Below, in pieces: positions 1 to 10,547 of a stretch of 64,000 nt of DNA. Within the stretch, counting starts at the first letter, position 1. Each line of letters starts with the position of its first letter. Source of the stretch: Monilinia fructicola. Its lineage: Eukaryota; Ascomycota; Leotiomycetes; Helotiales; Sclerotiniaceae. The translations under genes and the position numbers were made by a program. The stretch is from positions 779,501 through 843,500 of the forward strand of contig VICG01000007.1 in assembly GCA_008692225.1 (NCBI GenBank). The letters run 5' to 3'. The notes beneath the pieces are model-generated. The model searched no databases and was not told where the DNA came from. It worked only from the letters and a program-made list of their open reading frames with translations.

Positions 1-229
1 ACGCCTGATAGATTCCCCGTTGGTATTGATTAGATAAAGTATAAATATTCACATGCCCACCCATACAACTCCAAAGGCTTCGTTTATCGGATGCCACCAA
101 ACTAGGCTGGCCAAAATCACCATACATATCGTAGGAGCTTTGGCAGCAGTAGCTCCCAAGTGTGTAACAATCCCCAAGGTTCCCCACGTCATTCAACTCA
201 CTAATCATGAGTAAGGCTTGAGGTTTTAC

Positions 230-540
230 AGCCCATTCATCGCAAGTTTTTTGGATGGTCTACATTCAGAGCCTTGTCGGGCATTTGAGCTGCAATAATA
301 GCAAGAATACACCGAAGATGAATTCCCCAAAGAAAGCAAGGGAAATTTGAAATGCGGAGATATCACAAGGAAATATTCAATCTTGATAGAGGATGAGTGT
401 GGACTTGCACTGTAAGTCTCACCAGGCCATTCATCGAAAGTCTTCTGGATGATTTTCATGCAAAGCCTTGTTGAATAGGAATTTGCATAACCCCAATAAC
501 ACATGGAACAAAGATAAACGAAAGAAAGCATGGTAATTTT
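230..540 (-). repeat. Tandem-duplicated unit with small ORFs
   Basis: Two diverged copies of a roughly 110-base unit lie about 195 bases apart, near 230-345 and 424-538. On the minus strand both can be read to a similar C-terminus: one copy ends DKALNVDHPKNLR-stop and the other NKALHENHPEDFR-stop. Each is preceded by a short hydrophobic stretch. A minus-strand ATG at 531 opens another frame, which reads through the first copy into the second. I do not recognise the product. A diverged duplicated exon of a small secreted-peptide-like gene is one possibility, and non-coding duplication is another. The conserved -KALxxxHPxx[FL]R end is what favours coding. Confidence 0.35.
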
Positions 541-1481
541 GGCAAAGATTGAACAACATAAAACCTCTGGGGATGCGATCGACTCGTTTGAATGTTACAC
601 AGCAGGCGAGCACGTTGAGATCATTGGCTTTTCTTTCGTGAAGCAACTGTTTTCACGAAAGCAAGAAACTGACCGATTTACTAGTGCATTGCAATTTGCG
701 ATCTGGTTAAGCATCAATTATTAGCAAGGAGAGGATGGGAATTCTAGGGCGGTGGGTATAGCAGTAAATTTGCAAAGAGACCTTACAATTTTCTTGCTTT
801 GATGATATTGTGAAAGTCAGGTGAGATGATAGGATTATGAGTAACAAATCATTGGAAGCATCACAAGCTCTGCTAAAATTAATATGGAGCCAGGGGCTTC
901 ATTCGCATATCGTGATTGCATTGTCAAAATATGAGATATGACTGAAATATGCCGTGGTTCATTGCACAATCTAGATATCCAACCTCATCATTTCTATACG
1001 AGAAGCTTGAAGAAGCGAATTTACCATGTCTAGATTACAAGGGTGGTTTGAAGGAAAGAGCTTGAAAATGTTCTGTGTAGAAACTGTATGCAGGAAGTGA
1101 AGTACCGAACAATGTCAGAAGTAGATACAAAGCGACTCTTAATTCAAATTCGTAGCGCTTGACCATGATAAACAAGGTCAAAAATGAACAGGCAGAGTAA
1201 CACGTGAGTTAGAAGGCAGCGGACGAAGAAACTTTTTTTGCTTGCTAGTAGAAAGATTCGATCCTATTGAAATCCAGAACGTGAAAAGAATAGTGTAAGA
1301 CATCAGATGCTAAGTCTATTCACATAACCCATCCCCTCCTCAAATTTTTGATACTAACAGCCATTCCTGCTGCGCTGTTGACCATCGCGTCATCTTGCAG
1401 GCTCTTTCATTTATCTTAAGTAGGAGAGTCTCGTGGGCATTCCTGTTGTAACATGCCTTCACAATATCCTTGAGATAGATT
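541..1481. other. Intergenic, no gene seen
   Basis: No open frame with protein-like composition is visible on either strand. It lies between the duplicated small-ORF unit and the 3' end of the helical-domain gene. Confidence 0.5.
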
Positions 1482-2711
1482 TTATACCTTGGACGTAATA
1501 GTATTGATTTGGCTTCCAGTATCTAAATGAGGGAAACTATTCCTCACCGACATCTGTGGGGACTCGGTTTGTTGAATTTTCTGCTGATCTCCCACCCGAG
1601 CTCCCAACTGCAGTTCTGCCTGTCGCCCTATTTGCTGCCACGAGCGATTGTTACTCCCACCTTGCCTTTTGGTTCGTATACCATTAACCTGAACCCCTGT
1701 TCCAGCATGCCTGTTTCTAATGAAATTTCCCTTCAGCTCCAATTGAAGCTGAGGAGCGCCTGAATTTAAACACAGATTAAGCCCGTTGATCTGCGTCCCT
1801 TCTGAACCACGCATTGTTGCATTGCTGTGGAACAGTACGTCGTCAAAAGAAACCAGATCACTCTGATCTGCGTCTCCTTCGACATGATCTCCATTAATCT
1901 GTAAGCCAGGACCCTCAAGAGCATTACCCGCAATCTCTATAGATTGAGCAATAGGCTCATTCCCATATCTCACGGCAGGAATATCCTCAGAATTGATCCA
2001 TTCCGTTATTATGGCCGGCTGGTCACTCACAGAAGGATTTGAACATCGACGTGACGCTTCGTACTGTCTTGCTTCACTTTCAGTATGTGGATTGCCATCC
2101 TTATCTATACTAACAGCCGTATTGGAGCGTGAAATATCCACAAAGCTCGAATTGCTTGAAGGCACAGAGAAAACTTTGGTCAGACTTGTAGATGCTGTTG
2201 AAGGACATGAACTGGGCGGGACCGTTATCGCCTGCGACGTGTTCCATTGAGGATGAAAAATTTTGGAAAATACTTGTCGCAATGTTGGGGGCGTCTTATC
2301 CATAGTAGATATGTCTTTTTTTATATCGTTGAGAATCTCAGTCTCAATAATATGCATGTGCAGAGATAAGCTACTCTTCTTCTTTTCAATGGCTTCGATA
2401 GCGTCGAGGAAATCTCCTTTCTTGGTAAGAAACGTCAATGTGCGAGGTATCCAGGGCCGTTGAAGCAAGGATGATGGGTCAACGACACTAACAGAAGCAA
2501 GGATCGACTCGACTAGGTTCTGAATATTTGATGTGTGGAATGCTTCGTTCCTGCTTATCGATTCTGATAGTATTTCGAGCTCTCGGACTTGTTGTTGAAA
2601 CCTTTTGAGAGCTGTGGTACTTCCTTTTATGTCCTGTAAAAGTGCCCAAACTTGACCACAATATTGAGCAAGCTGAGCAGTGGATGCTATTACACCGATC
2701 ACTTCAGCCAT
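1482..2711 (-). CDS. HeLo-like/STAND N-terminal domain protein with repeated Q-[IV]-N-G amyloid-like motifs
   Basis: Single exon, 409 aa from the ATG at 2711 (MAEVIGVIASTAQLAQYCGQ). The frame stays open upstream of it without a convincing start. Residues 1-155 are helical with an amphipathic N-terminus, typical of fungal NLR-associated N-terminal domains (HeLo-like, SesA, 'fungal N-terminal domain of STAND proteins'). Residues 160-250 are a Ser/Thr-rich linker. The C-terminus carries motifs of the form G-x-Q-[IV]-N: GPGLQINGD (267), EGTQINGLN (304), GTGVQVNGI (337) and TGSQINTI (398), with a weaker QQIGRQAELQLG near 359. Spacing of the first three is 34-36 residues, close to the 36-residue offset of the two HET-s pseudo-repeats. 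There is no NACHT or NB-ARC module. In HET-S and HELLP such N-domains are membrane-active death effectors and the C-terminal motif templates amyloid. That role is inference here. The divergent neighbour shares the motif. Confidence 0.75.
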   Translation of the reverse strand: MAEVIGVIASTAQLAQYCGQVWALLQDIKGSTTALKRFQQQVRELEILSESISRNEAFHTSNIQNLVESILASVSVVDPSSLLQRPWIPRTLTFLTKKGDFLDAIEAIEKKKSSLSLHMHIIETEILNDIKKDISTMDKTPPTLRQVFSKIFHPQWNTSQAITVPPSSCPSTASTSLTKVFSVPSSNSSFVDISRSNTAVSIDKDGNPHTESEARQYEASRRCSNPSVSDQPAIITEWINSEDIPAVRYGNEPIAQSIEIAGNALEGPGLQINGDHVEGDADQSDLVSFDDVLFHSNATMRGSEGTQINGLNLCLNSGAPQLQLELKGNFIRNRHAGTGVQVNGIRTKRQGGSNNRSWQQIGRQAELQLGARVGDQQKIQQTESPQMSVRNSFPHLDTGSQINTITSKV

Positions 2712-3304
2712 TTTAGAATAAGATGTGGCAACAAAATGTCCCAGCTCATGTATGGAGATGACTCTTTTACTGTTGGCAGAATTAGTAGGATGCGTTGAGT
2801 TAAGTGTTCTCTGCAAGATCGTTTTGCCCAGTAAACGGCGAAGCTGCATAACATAGCTACACCCCCATTCCACCGACCCCTAAAATTTGTTACTTTTTTC
2901 CGTCGGCTAGACACGTAATTATTTGATATTTGTTCTGAGGGGGAGTAATTGTTCCACGTATGTTGGGCATCAATTTTCAGATCTTTGAAGGTGACGTTAT
3001 TCGACCATATTCATGTGACAATACAAGGGAAAACTCAGTAAACAAAAAACACGTATGACAGAGGGTGAACGTGGATTGACATGTGTAAGCCAACTCACGC
3101 AGGACCCGGAGAGTTGGGATGGGAACAACGTATTATGAACGACTTGAAGGTTGTTTCAGCGTGAGCCTCGAATGTAATACTGGACAGAAACGGTCACCGA
3201 GAAACTTTTGAGCCGCATGATGAAGCTAATCATTGTAGATATAGTTCCGGGTAACATTCCTTGTGGTGACTCCACAGATTAATATATGATAGATATTGCA
3301 TGGC

Positions 3305-3863
3305 ATGAACACTCAGTGGCCCCCGAGTCGATGGACATACGACAAAAATACAAATACTGGCAATGGGTATCAAATCAACGGCATCAACCAAGATGGATCA
3401 GTACACGTACATGTCAATGATCTTCCATTCAATTGGGTGCACTCACAATCCTATACAAGATGCAAGCCCCTTCGAAAGCAAATTGCTGAATTAACAGCTG
3501 TATTGGCATTGCTTACAATTACCGCGACATTTGCTTCCGTTTTGCTTCATTCAATGAAACCGCACTTAAACTCTGCTAGCTATAGGTGTGTTTAATTTTC
3601 TTCGCACACTACTTGTTGAAGTATCCGTCTGACATCGCCCCACCACCATTAGAAGCTTCGAATCTAGTGCCAATGACTTGTCATGCTCTGGATTGATACC
3701 TCTTCATAAGGTTACATCCACCGAGAAAATTAATACATGGGATCTTACCCCGTCTTCTTCCTTGTCCACTTCGAATTCCTGGACCACTCAGAGGCCTACA
3801 TCGAACTGGCAACAGGCTGAAAACAATATCAACATTCCCACAAACACGCCAAACTCAACTTGA
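3305..3863 (+). CDS. Single-pass membrane protein with one G-x-Q-I-N-G motif
   Basis: Two exons, 3305-3585 and 3653-3863. The 67-bp intron has a GTGTGT donor, a CTGAC branch site and a TTAG acceptor, and splicing joins two open frames in phase. The product is 163 aa, starting at the ATG at 3305. Residues 18-31 read TGNGYQINGINQDG, followed by an alternating VHVHV strand. This matches the Q-[IV]-N-G motifs of the divergently transcribed gene at 1482-2711. A hydrophobic helix spans about residues 61-82. The rest is Ser/Thr/Asn-rich. No enzymatic domain is visible. By analogy with fungal amyloid-signalling clusters, the N-terminal motif could act as the seed or partner for the effector next door. 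I know of no family with this exact motif-plus-TM layout, and it could also be a truncated larger gene. Confidence 0.6.
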
Positions 3864-3934
3864 GAATACTTGACGTCATTCAAAGCAACTTCCGCAGCTT
3901 TGGCGGTGTCCTCTGATCCCAAATTCGACAAGTA

Positions 3935-4102
3935 ATGGCAAAAACGGAATTAGGTGACCCAAAGAAATGTGGATGGTGCAACCCTAGATCGTTTACCAAT
4001 CAAAGCAGGGGTATCTTTACATTTCCGTGGAAAAAGTACCAGCACTTGCTGCGATACAAGGAGCTGCTCTGCATGCAGCTGGTTCCAAGTATTTTTCCGT
4101 GA
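3935..4102 (+). CDS. Possible small ORF (55 aa, CGWC) or gene relic
   Basis: An ATG at 3935 opens 55 codons with a CGWC sequence (DPKKCGWCNPRS). The +1 frame over about 3985-4201 also reads protein-like, with KVPALAAIQGAALHAAG and a stop near 4200. Two overlapping protein-like frames suggest a frameshifted remnant of a longer gene. The GAALHAAG stretch faintly recalls the end of Hsp70-like ATPase domains, but I cannot support that. Confidence 0.25.
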   Translation: MAKTELGDPKKCGWCNPRSFTNQSRGIFTFPWKKYQHLLRYKELLCMQLVPSIFP

Positions 4103-4411
4103 GCGGAATGCCTCACGTGGGCTCCTTGACAGGTCATGTATTGGAGGGATCTCAAAAACATTGTGTGGGGTTGTTGATATGGCTTCCAGTTGTGATTGAT
4201 TGAACATAGAATTACTCCTCGAAAAACAAAAGCCGTTAGACATGTTTTCAATGGATGCTCTTTTCCAAGGGTCTTGATGAATGGCTAGCACTAGGTAGCA
4301 GTTAACTAGCTTTGTGCTAATACAAAATTATATTGCCGCTTTTCACCGCTTTATCGCGGGGGTAGATCAAACCCCGCCATATGAATTTTCTTTGACAAAC
4401 GAAATAAAAAG

Positions 4412-6106
4412 ATGGAACAACTTACTACAGCGCCAGTTCTATCTACTCCAGAAGTGCATATTTTTGAAGATCCCACACCTCTGGTCAAACATGATGACAT
4501 CCCGAAACTTTCGGACGAAGAGCTGTATGACGTTTACGAGATTTCGCGAACGGTAAGAGAGATACAAGAAGGAGGATGGAGGAAAATAGCTTTACAGTTT
4601 TCCGATGGCATGTTGGGAGATGCACCCAGAGTTTTCGAAGAACTAGAGAATAGACTTCGAAGATTACCTTCAGACTCAAGTACGATCAGAATCCCGAACA
4701 ACGAAGACTCAAGCCTAGAGACAGACTTCAGCATCCCATCCGCGAACACTGCGACCACGAGCCTTCGACATAGGTTATACATTTTGGCAGATACTTCTTA
4801 TGGCTCTTGTTGTGTGGATGAAATCGCCGCCGAACATGTCGATGCGCAAGTAGTCATCCATTATGGCCGCGCTTGTCTATCCCCCACCGCACGATTACCT
4901 GTGATTTATGTTTTCACATCTCGTCCACTGGAACTCGAATCGGTCATTCAATCATTCGAAAATACATATAAGAAAGATGACAAAATTGTCATCATGGCTG
5001 ACATTACTTACCATTCGCATATTTCTTCTCTTGTGGCCCAGTTGCGAGATAGAGGTTATGGAAATATAGTTGCGCCAGAAATCACACACGATCCCAGTGC
5101 TACAATACCGAATCGAAAACTTGATGAAGGGATGGACATGAAGGAATATAGCTTATTTCACATTAGCGAGCCACCGTCTGCGTTGCTACTTACGCTGTCG
5201 AGTAGAGTTAAGGATATGCATATCTATTCTACAGATTCAGCGACAGGAAATGAAACGACGAAAACGAACACGGCACGAGCGCTTATGCGGAGATATGCTT
5301 TACTTACATCACTGTCTTCCTGTCCTGTATTTGGAATCCTGATTAATACACTTAGTGTGACGAACTATTTACCTACGGTCAATTCCCTTGCCTCACTCAT
5401 ACGATCAAAGGGGAAGAAATCATATACATTTGTTGTAGGAAAGGTTAATGCTGCAAAATTGGCAAATTTCAGTGAGATAGGAGGATGGGTAGTAGTCGGA
5501 TGTTGGGAAAGTAGTTTGGTGGAGGGAGAAGCATTATTCAAACCGGTTATCACACCCTTCGAATTGGCATTGGCTTTGCAGAGCGATGATGAACGAGTTT
5601 GGGGTGGTGATTGGGTTGCAGATTTTAATGCTTTGGATTTGCAAGCTACCACCGCTCCGGCTTTGTCTGCAGAACTTGTGACGAAGGATGCCATCGAAGA
5701 ACCGGAAAATGAAGATGGTATAAGCGATGCCGAAGACTCTGAGGAAGAATCAATGCCACCTGAATTTGATCTCCGAACTGGCCGATACGTTTCGCATTCT
5801 AGGCCTATGCGTTCTTCCCAGACAACATCCTTAGAGAGTAAGAAGGGGTTGGAGAACGGGCCGCAGCGTAATGCCTCGAACAAACTTGTCAAGAGAGCAA
5901 AAATGGAATTGGCGACTGTCAATGGTGAGGTCAGTCCTGGAGCTGAATATTTGAGAGAGAAGAGGACCTGGACGGGACTGGGTAGTGATTACGATAAGGA
6001 AGCAATTGAAGAGGGCAGAGACAGAGAGATTGCTGCTATTGTTGAAGAAGGGAGAAGTGGTGTGGCAAGAGGGTACACAGTTGGTGAAGATGCCTCGAAG
6101 AGTTGA
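4412..6106 (+). CDS. DPH2: Diphthamide biosynthesis protein 2 (2-(3-amino-3-carboxypropyl)histidine synthase subunit 2)
   Basis: Intact single exon, 564 aa. Dph2 pairs with Dph1. The heterodimer uses a [4Fe-4S] cluster to cleave S-adenosylmethionine and transfer the 3-amino-3-carboxypropyl group to the translation-factor eEF2 histidine, the first step of diphthamide synthesis in the cytosol. Family blocks are visible: LQFSDGMLGDAP (61-72), ILADTSYGSCCVDE (124-137), YGRACLSPTARLPVIYVF (151-168), PVFGILINTLSV and WVVVGCWESSLVEGEALFKPVITPFEL. Candidate cluster cysteines are Cys133/134, Cys155 and Cys363. The C-terminal 120 residues are acidic, then basic (DAEDSEEES..TGRYVSHSRP), ending in a Glu-rich helix. 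Length matches fungal Dph2 (about 530-570 aa). It is convergent with nothing nearby and unrelated to the accessory block upstream. Confidence 0.95.
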   Translation: MEQLTTAPVLSTPEVHIFEDPTPLVKHDDIPKLSDEELYDVYEISRTVREIQEGGWRKIALQFSDGMLGDAPRVFEELENRLRRLPSDSSTIRIPNNEDSSLETDFSIPSANTATTSLRHRLYILADTSYGSCCVDEIAAEHVDAQVVIHYGRACLSPTARLPVIYVFTSRPLELESVIQSFENTYKKDDKIVIMADITYHSHISSLVAQLRDRGYGNIVAPEITHDPSATIPNRKLDEGMDMKEYSLFHISEPPSALLLTLSSRVKDMHIYSTDSATGNETTKTNTARALMRRYALLTSLSSCPVFGILINTLSVTNYLPTVNSLASLIRSKGKKSYTFVVGKVNAAKLANFSEIGGWVVVGCWESSLVEGEALFKPVITPFELALALQSDDERVWGGDWVADFNALDLQATTAPALSAELVTKDAIEEPENEDGISDAEDSEEESMPPEFDLRTGRYVSHSRPMRSSQTTSLESKKGLENGPQRNASNKLVKRAKMELATVNGEVSPGAEYLREKRTWTGLGSDYDKEAIEEGRDREIAAIVEEGRSGVARGYTVGEDASKS

Positions 6107-8520
6107 ACAATTACTTTCTAAAAACAACTGCCAAAAAAATCCCAAAATTGAAGGGGACGGAGCTCATCAGAAATTCTCTTTTGTTTCTATTCAGACATGA
6201 CTCATGCGAGGTTCCAGAGCTATTGTCATGAAGTCGACGAGTTTTCAGGTCTAAAAATTGATCTAGCGGTACGGGCCTGACCGACATCATGTACTAAAAA
6301 TGCAAACGAACGTTTCGCCTAAATTGAAACATCAGGAGGAGAAAGTCTGCGAGGGAATGGACTCATTGGAGTTTACAATAACTTATTTTATGTTACTTAT
6401 GGGACCGCAAGATGATTCACCGCCAGCGAAGTAGGCCTTGTCAACTCGGCGAACAGGTACAACGAACAGGTACATATAGTATTCCCCACACAGTACCTGT
6501 CGGTACCTGAAAAGACCCGGAGGCATCGAATCATTATTGTGCTGGCAGAATCTAATGAAAGTTTGCTCTCCCCCTATCCACCGAATGTGATTGATCCCGA
6601 ACCAAAATCCAATTCCATTGTTCCAGACCGTTTTGACATAACAATATCGTTCGTTGGCTTTAGGCGATAAACTTTTATCTTTTGTTTTCTTTCTCGGGTA
6701 ATCTCAAGTAACTTAGTCTATCGGAAAATAAAAAAAAACGATATCGAGGAGTATACTACAAGTAATGTTTTAAGAGATTTATAATAAGAGGTAATGGTTG
6801 TCTATTGGACGATGGTTAATTCTATGTATAAAATAATGTCCAGGTGGGAATTTATATTCTTTTTAATATTTATTTATCTTCTAATATTAATAATAAAACA
6901 TTATTAAATATCTAATTACTATAAATATCTCTTCTTACAATTTATTTAATTAGTTTTTATTTGCGAGAAATAAGTTACACTCATCTATAATATAATGAAA
7001 TCTTATAAATCATTTTAAATATATTTAACATCTTATAAAATATTGAAAACTTTTATCTTTCGTTTATATTATTAGCATAGAATTTTTGAATTTAAATATT
7101 TTAAATCTCAATCTATTAATTATATCTCTAGTTTATTTTCCGATAACAGCGGGAGTTTACCATTGATATCAATCATTCCGATGTAAAACTCCCTTGCCTC
7201 AAAATACAGAAACGAACCCTATTACTGCATTCCACATACATTCTCTCCACAATCACCTTCTATCCCCTAGCAACCCATAACGATCAACACTAAAGTTTCA
7301 ACAAAAATACCTCCCCAGGCACACACAGCCCATCAAACAAGCACCAATCCCCAAGAAAGAGATAATCGAAAACCAACCTCCAACAAAGGACATCTAGAGC
7401 TATCCCCTCATCCTTAACTCGCGCTATCTAAAACGGTATTGCAAAGGAAAGAGTGCAAATGCATGTACGGAGAGGAAGACGAAAGGGAGGACGAAAGGCA
7501 AGGTTCGAAGCACAGGTAAGCGCTGCTCAGATATTCATGGACGGATCGGATGGACTGGAGATCCTGCGTGGGTTGGTTGGGTGCTTGGTTTTGGGAGATG
7601 CGATGGGGTCGGGGGTTCACGTTGCTGCGGTGAAGGTTAGGTATAGTACAGTACATAGTGTTTGTTGATAGTCTTGCGGGGTGGGGGGGGGAAAGTTGTG
7701 GTGAGGGGGCGGAGATGGGATGAGATGGTTGGGGGGGAAGGAGGGAGTAATTCATTTGAGAGTGTTGAAGGGGGCGGCCGGGAAGGGGCAAAATATGTCG
7801 AGTTTGATACTCGAGTGGTAACAAAATACTGGCATTTGCACATGGTATATTGCTAGGTATCCATTTAATAGCATGTAAATAACTATCCAAAGAGGAAAGA
7901 TTCGTCAGCGTTGAGGGCTTGGCGATGTTATTTGTACAAGTAATCGGAGTTAATGATAATTTCCTCATAGTCTACCTAGGTACCTTCTGTGCTTGAGCTT
8001 GGCTTATTTAAGCGTATCTAAGTACATCATGGATTTAGTATGAGTAGCGTAATCGTTATTGTTCCTGACTTCATTGTTGTTTATTATCAAACTGTTTAAA
8101 GATTTGAAGTGGCTGATATGTGATGAAAAAGGAATGGAATAGGGGGGCGAAAGCGAGGTTGAAAAGGCGATTCACTTTATCGAGATCATGAAATGATTCA
8201 GAATAACTTTCTTTTAATAATGATGAAGTAGTATTTACTATTATTCATTGACAATCATTAATGTTAAAATAAAGTTGATACTGTTAAGAAGTTAAAGAAT
8301 TAAACTAAATTTAAAATAGTATTCAAAACAAGTATAATATATTAATATTTTAAAATTTTTCTTTTAAACTAATATAGTATTCTAAGGATTTTTCAATGTG
8401 AACCCCTAATTAAAAATACACTTTATCACTTACATAAAGTAGGAACTAGAAAAGTTGAGGGGGATTCAGTAATATATTACTATTACTGTAATTATTTCGC
8501 GAAAATGTCAGTTCCCTCGG
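6107..8520. other. Gene-poor region with AT-rich (RIP-like) islands
   Basis: No supportable gene. About 6780-7150 and 8200-8480 are very AT-rich, TpA-dense and full of stops in all frames, as expected for repeats eroded by repeat-induced point mutation. About 7160-7450 is C/A-rich and 7660-7790 is G-rich. Both give artificial open frames of low complexity. Confidence 0.6.
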
Positions 8521-8637
8521 GCTCCCTCGCTTAGCTCTCGTGCGACGGCCAAGCAAATTTGACCACATACCCATAGTGCGATGAATGAAGGTTCCTGCTC
8601 AATAGCATGCCGCTGCAAGCGGTCGATGTATTTGTCG

Positions 8638-8750
8638 GGAAATGAGTCATGTGACATTTGAGAAGAGCTGTACGAAGGAGACGTCTCACCATATCATGCG
8701 TACTAGCTCCTCGAGGACTATGATAAAGCCCTGCATTCAATCTCAGCATC
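8638..8750 (+). repeat. Dispersed promoter-like repeat, copy 1
   Basis: About 110 bases align with 15640-15745. Shared landmarks are CGGGAAATG, ATCATGTGACATT (copy 2) versus GTCATGTGACATT, GTACGA, ACGTCT, GCGTACTAGC, CCTCGAGGAC and a TATA-like ATAAAG at the 3' end. The end resembles a core promoter, but no convincing gene follows. Confidence 0.6.
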
Positions 8751-8759
8751 TAGCCTCGA

Positions 8760-10547
8760 ATCCTTAGTTAGAAGCTCGTGCAAGAAATCATTTTCGCAGT
8801 CTCTTTATCCTGGAGATGCACCAGTCAGCCTGGTTCCCGTCACAGAAGTCACTTCTTTCTAAGAGTTGTGATTGTCGATATCCGAACGGTTAGATGCCTT
8901 TCTTCTAACTTCCCCCTCCCACCTCAACTCTCATCATTTCACAATTACCTAACCCCCTATTGAATTATATATATCATGGTAATCCTCTCCGCTCATAATA
9001 TGCTGGTTGATATAAGTTGCGTCTACATAGGAATCCGTTTGGTTCAACAATGGAGCGTTGAATGCCTCTGGCAAAAAGACCCAGAGCAACGACCACTCAC
9101 ATCAGTTCCTATGCACTGTCATAATCGATACCTCTGAAGACCTGTGAAGCCATGCAAACTCGTAGAAATAGCTGGCGAATCTTGAAATATCCAGTACGCA
9201 GAGAATTATCACACTGAGGAGAAACACAACGAAGAAAGCCGACAATTGGGCGTAAGAAAAGGGTTAGCAAAAAGCAAGAAAGGATACTGGTGCTAGATGA
9301 TGCGCCAATTGTGTCAGGTTCAAGGATATCTATTGTTGGTTCGGAAGAATGTATGCGGCGAGCTGCTGGGGTAGAATTGAATATGCAGGAGATGGGAGAA
9401 GATGGGGCTTTGGAGAAGTATATCGACAAATGAGAAGAATTGAGAGCGTTATGAAGTGAAGTTGAACAGCTGAAATTAAATCGAAGTGGGACTGAAAACT
9501 TCTATATTGTTTTCTTGAAGAAGCTGATGTGGTATCCCAATGTGAATGTTTGAAAGCACATTCTATTACTTGCATAGAACATAAGCTAACATAGAAGTGA
9601 AGGGTGATTCAGTAGATCAATGGCAAATAGCCAGAATGTCGGGGCTCCCTACTGGATGCGATCTTGTAGCCAGCAAAATTTTCAGCCAAGCTATTGGCAT
9701 GCATGCCGTGGAAGAGTAGTATTTCAGATTGTATGCTTATTGCATGCAACCACTGCCTTTGTTGTTTTGTGATTCTTCCTCCAAATACGTACTTGTGAAA
9801 GTTCGAGAATTATGATACACCAATTCTTGCAGCGGTTTAAGTCTTCATAATTAATTCCTGCCTTTTCAAGCACAGGTTTGTGGTTTAATTCAGGGAAGGA
9901 ATCGATCGAGTTGAAGCACAAGAGATGATTTCTATCCATACGAAGAATCCGAGTAAAAACTTGATGGCATGGTCATCTTCAGAGTTCGCGACTGAGGCCA
10001 CGCGTATCAGTGTTCGATTGCGGTAGCTAAAGTGCTTGCTACTACAAAATGCATTTTCCAATTTTCTGTGCCACCATGGAATAACTTAAGCGTGGAAATA
10101 TCAGCATTGGACATTCCACTAGGGACATTGAGCTTCTCTCTTAATACAAGAACTGATAAACTCAAGTAGGATTCTCCATACTATGAATGAAAACAGTTGA
10201 TCCACTGCAGGTGTTAGCTTGTACTACGATGAATTGCATTTCCTGGGTAGCCAGATCGCAGCGTGAAGGCCCAGTGATGCTGTCAAGTTGGGAGGATCTT
10301 GAGTGATAATCGCTCAAAGCGAGTATCGTATAACATGCCGATCTGAATCGGCTCAAGATAGAAAGAAGCCGACTTCTTCCTCCTTTAGACGAATTATAAA
10401 ATAAATATTGGTTGTAGAAAACCTGGTCTAAGTAGTGCATGGAAAGCGTATCCTCCGTACCACTGAATCAACTTGAGTTACTTGATTCCACAAACCAGGA
10501 CTTACGGAGCGTCGAGCCTCCAGAAGCCGATACCCAGCTGTCAAGAG
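8760..10547. other. Intergenic, no confident gene
   Basis: Open frames on both strands are short with unlikely composition. A minus-strand ATG ORF at 10162-10440 (92 aa) has no recognisable feature. Confidence 0.45.

Noticed and set aside
1482..2873. Longer start (463 aa) for the helical-domain gene
   Set aside because: The first codon would be GTG, and the added 54 residues lack the amphipathic start expected of this domain family. The ATG at 2711 gives a canonical N-terminus.
7414..7968. 184-aa minus-strand frame, Pro/Ser/His-rich
   Set aside because: Composition follows C-rich low-complexity DNA; no ordered segment, and several competing frames.
9109..9575. Overlapping 106-aa and 81-aa minus-strand frames
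   Set aside because: Non-ATG starts and no feature beyond chance open frames.
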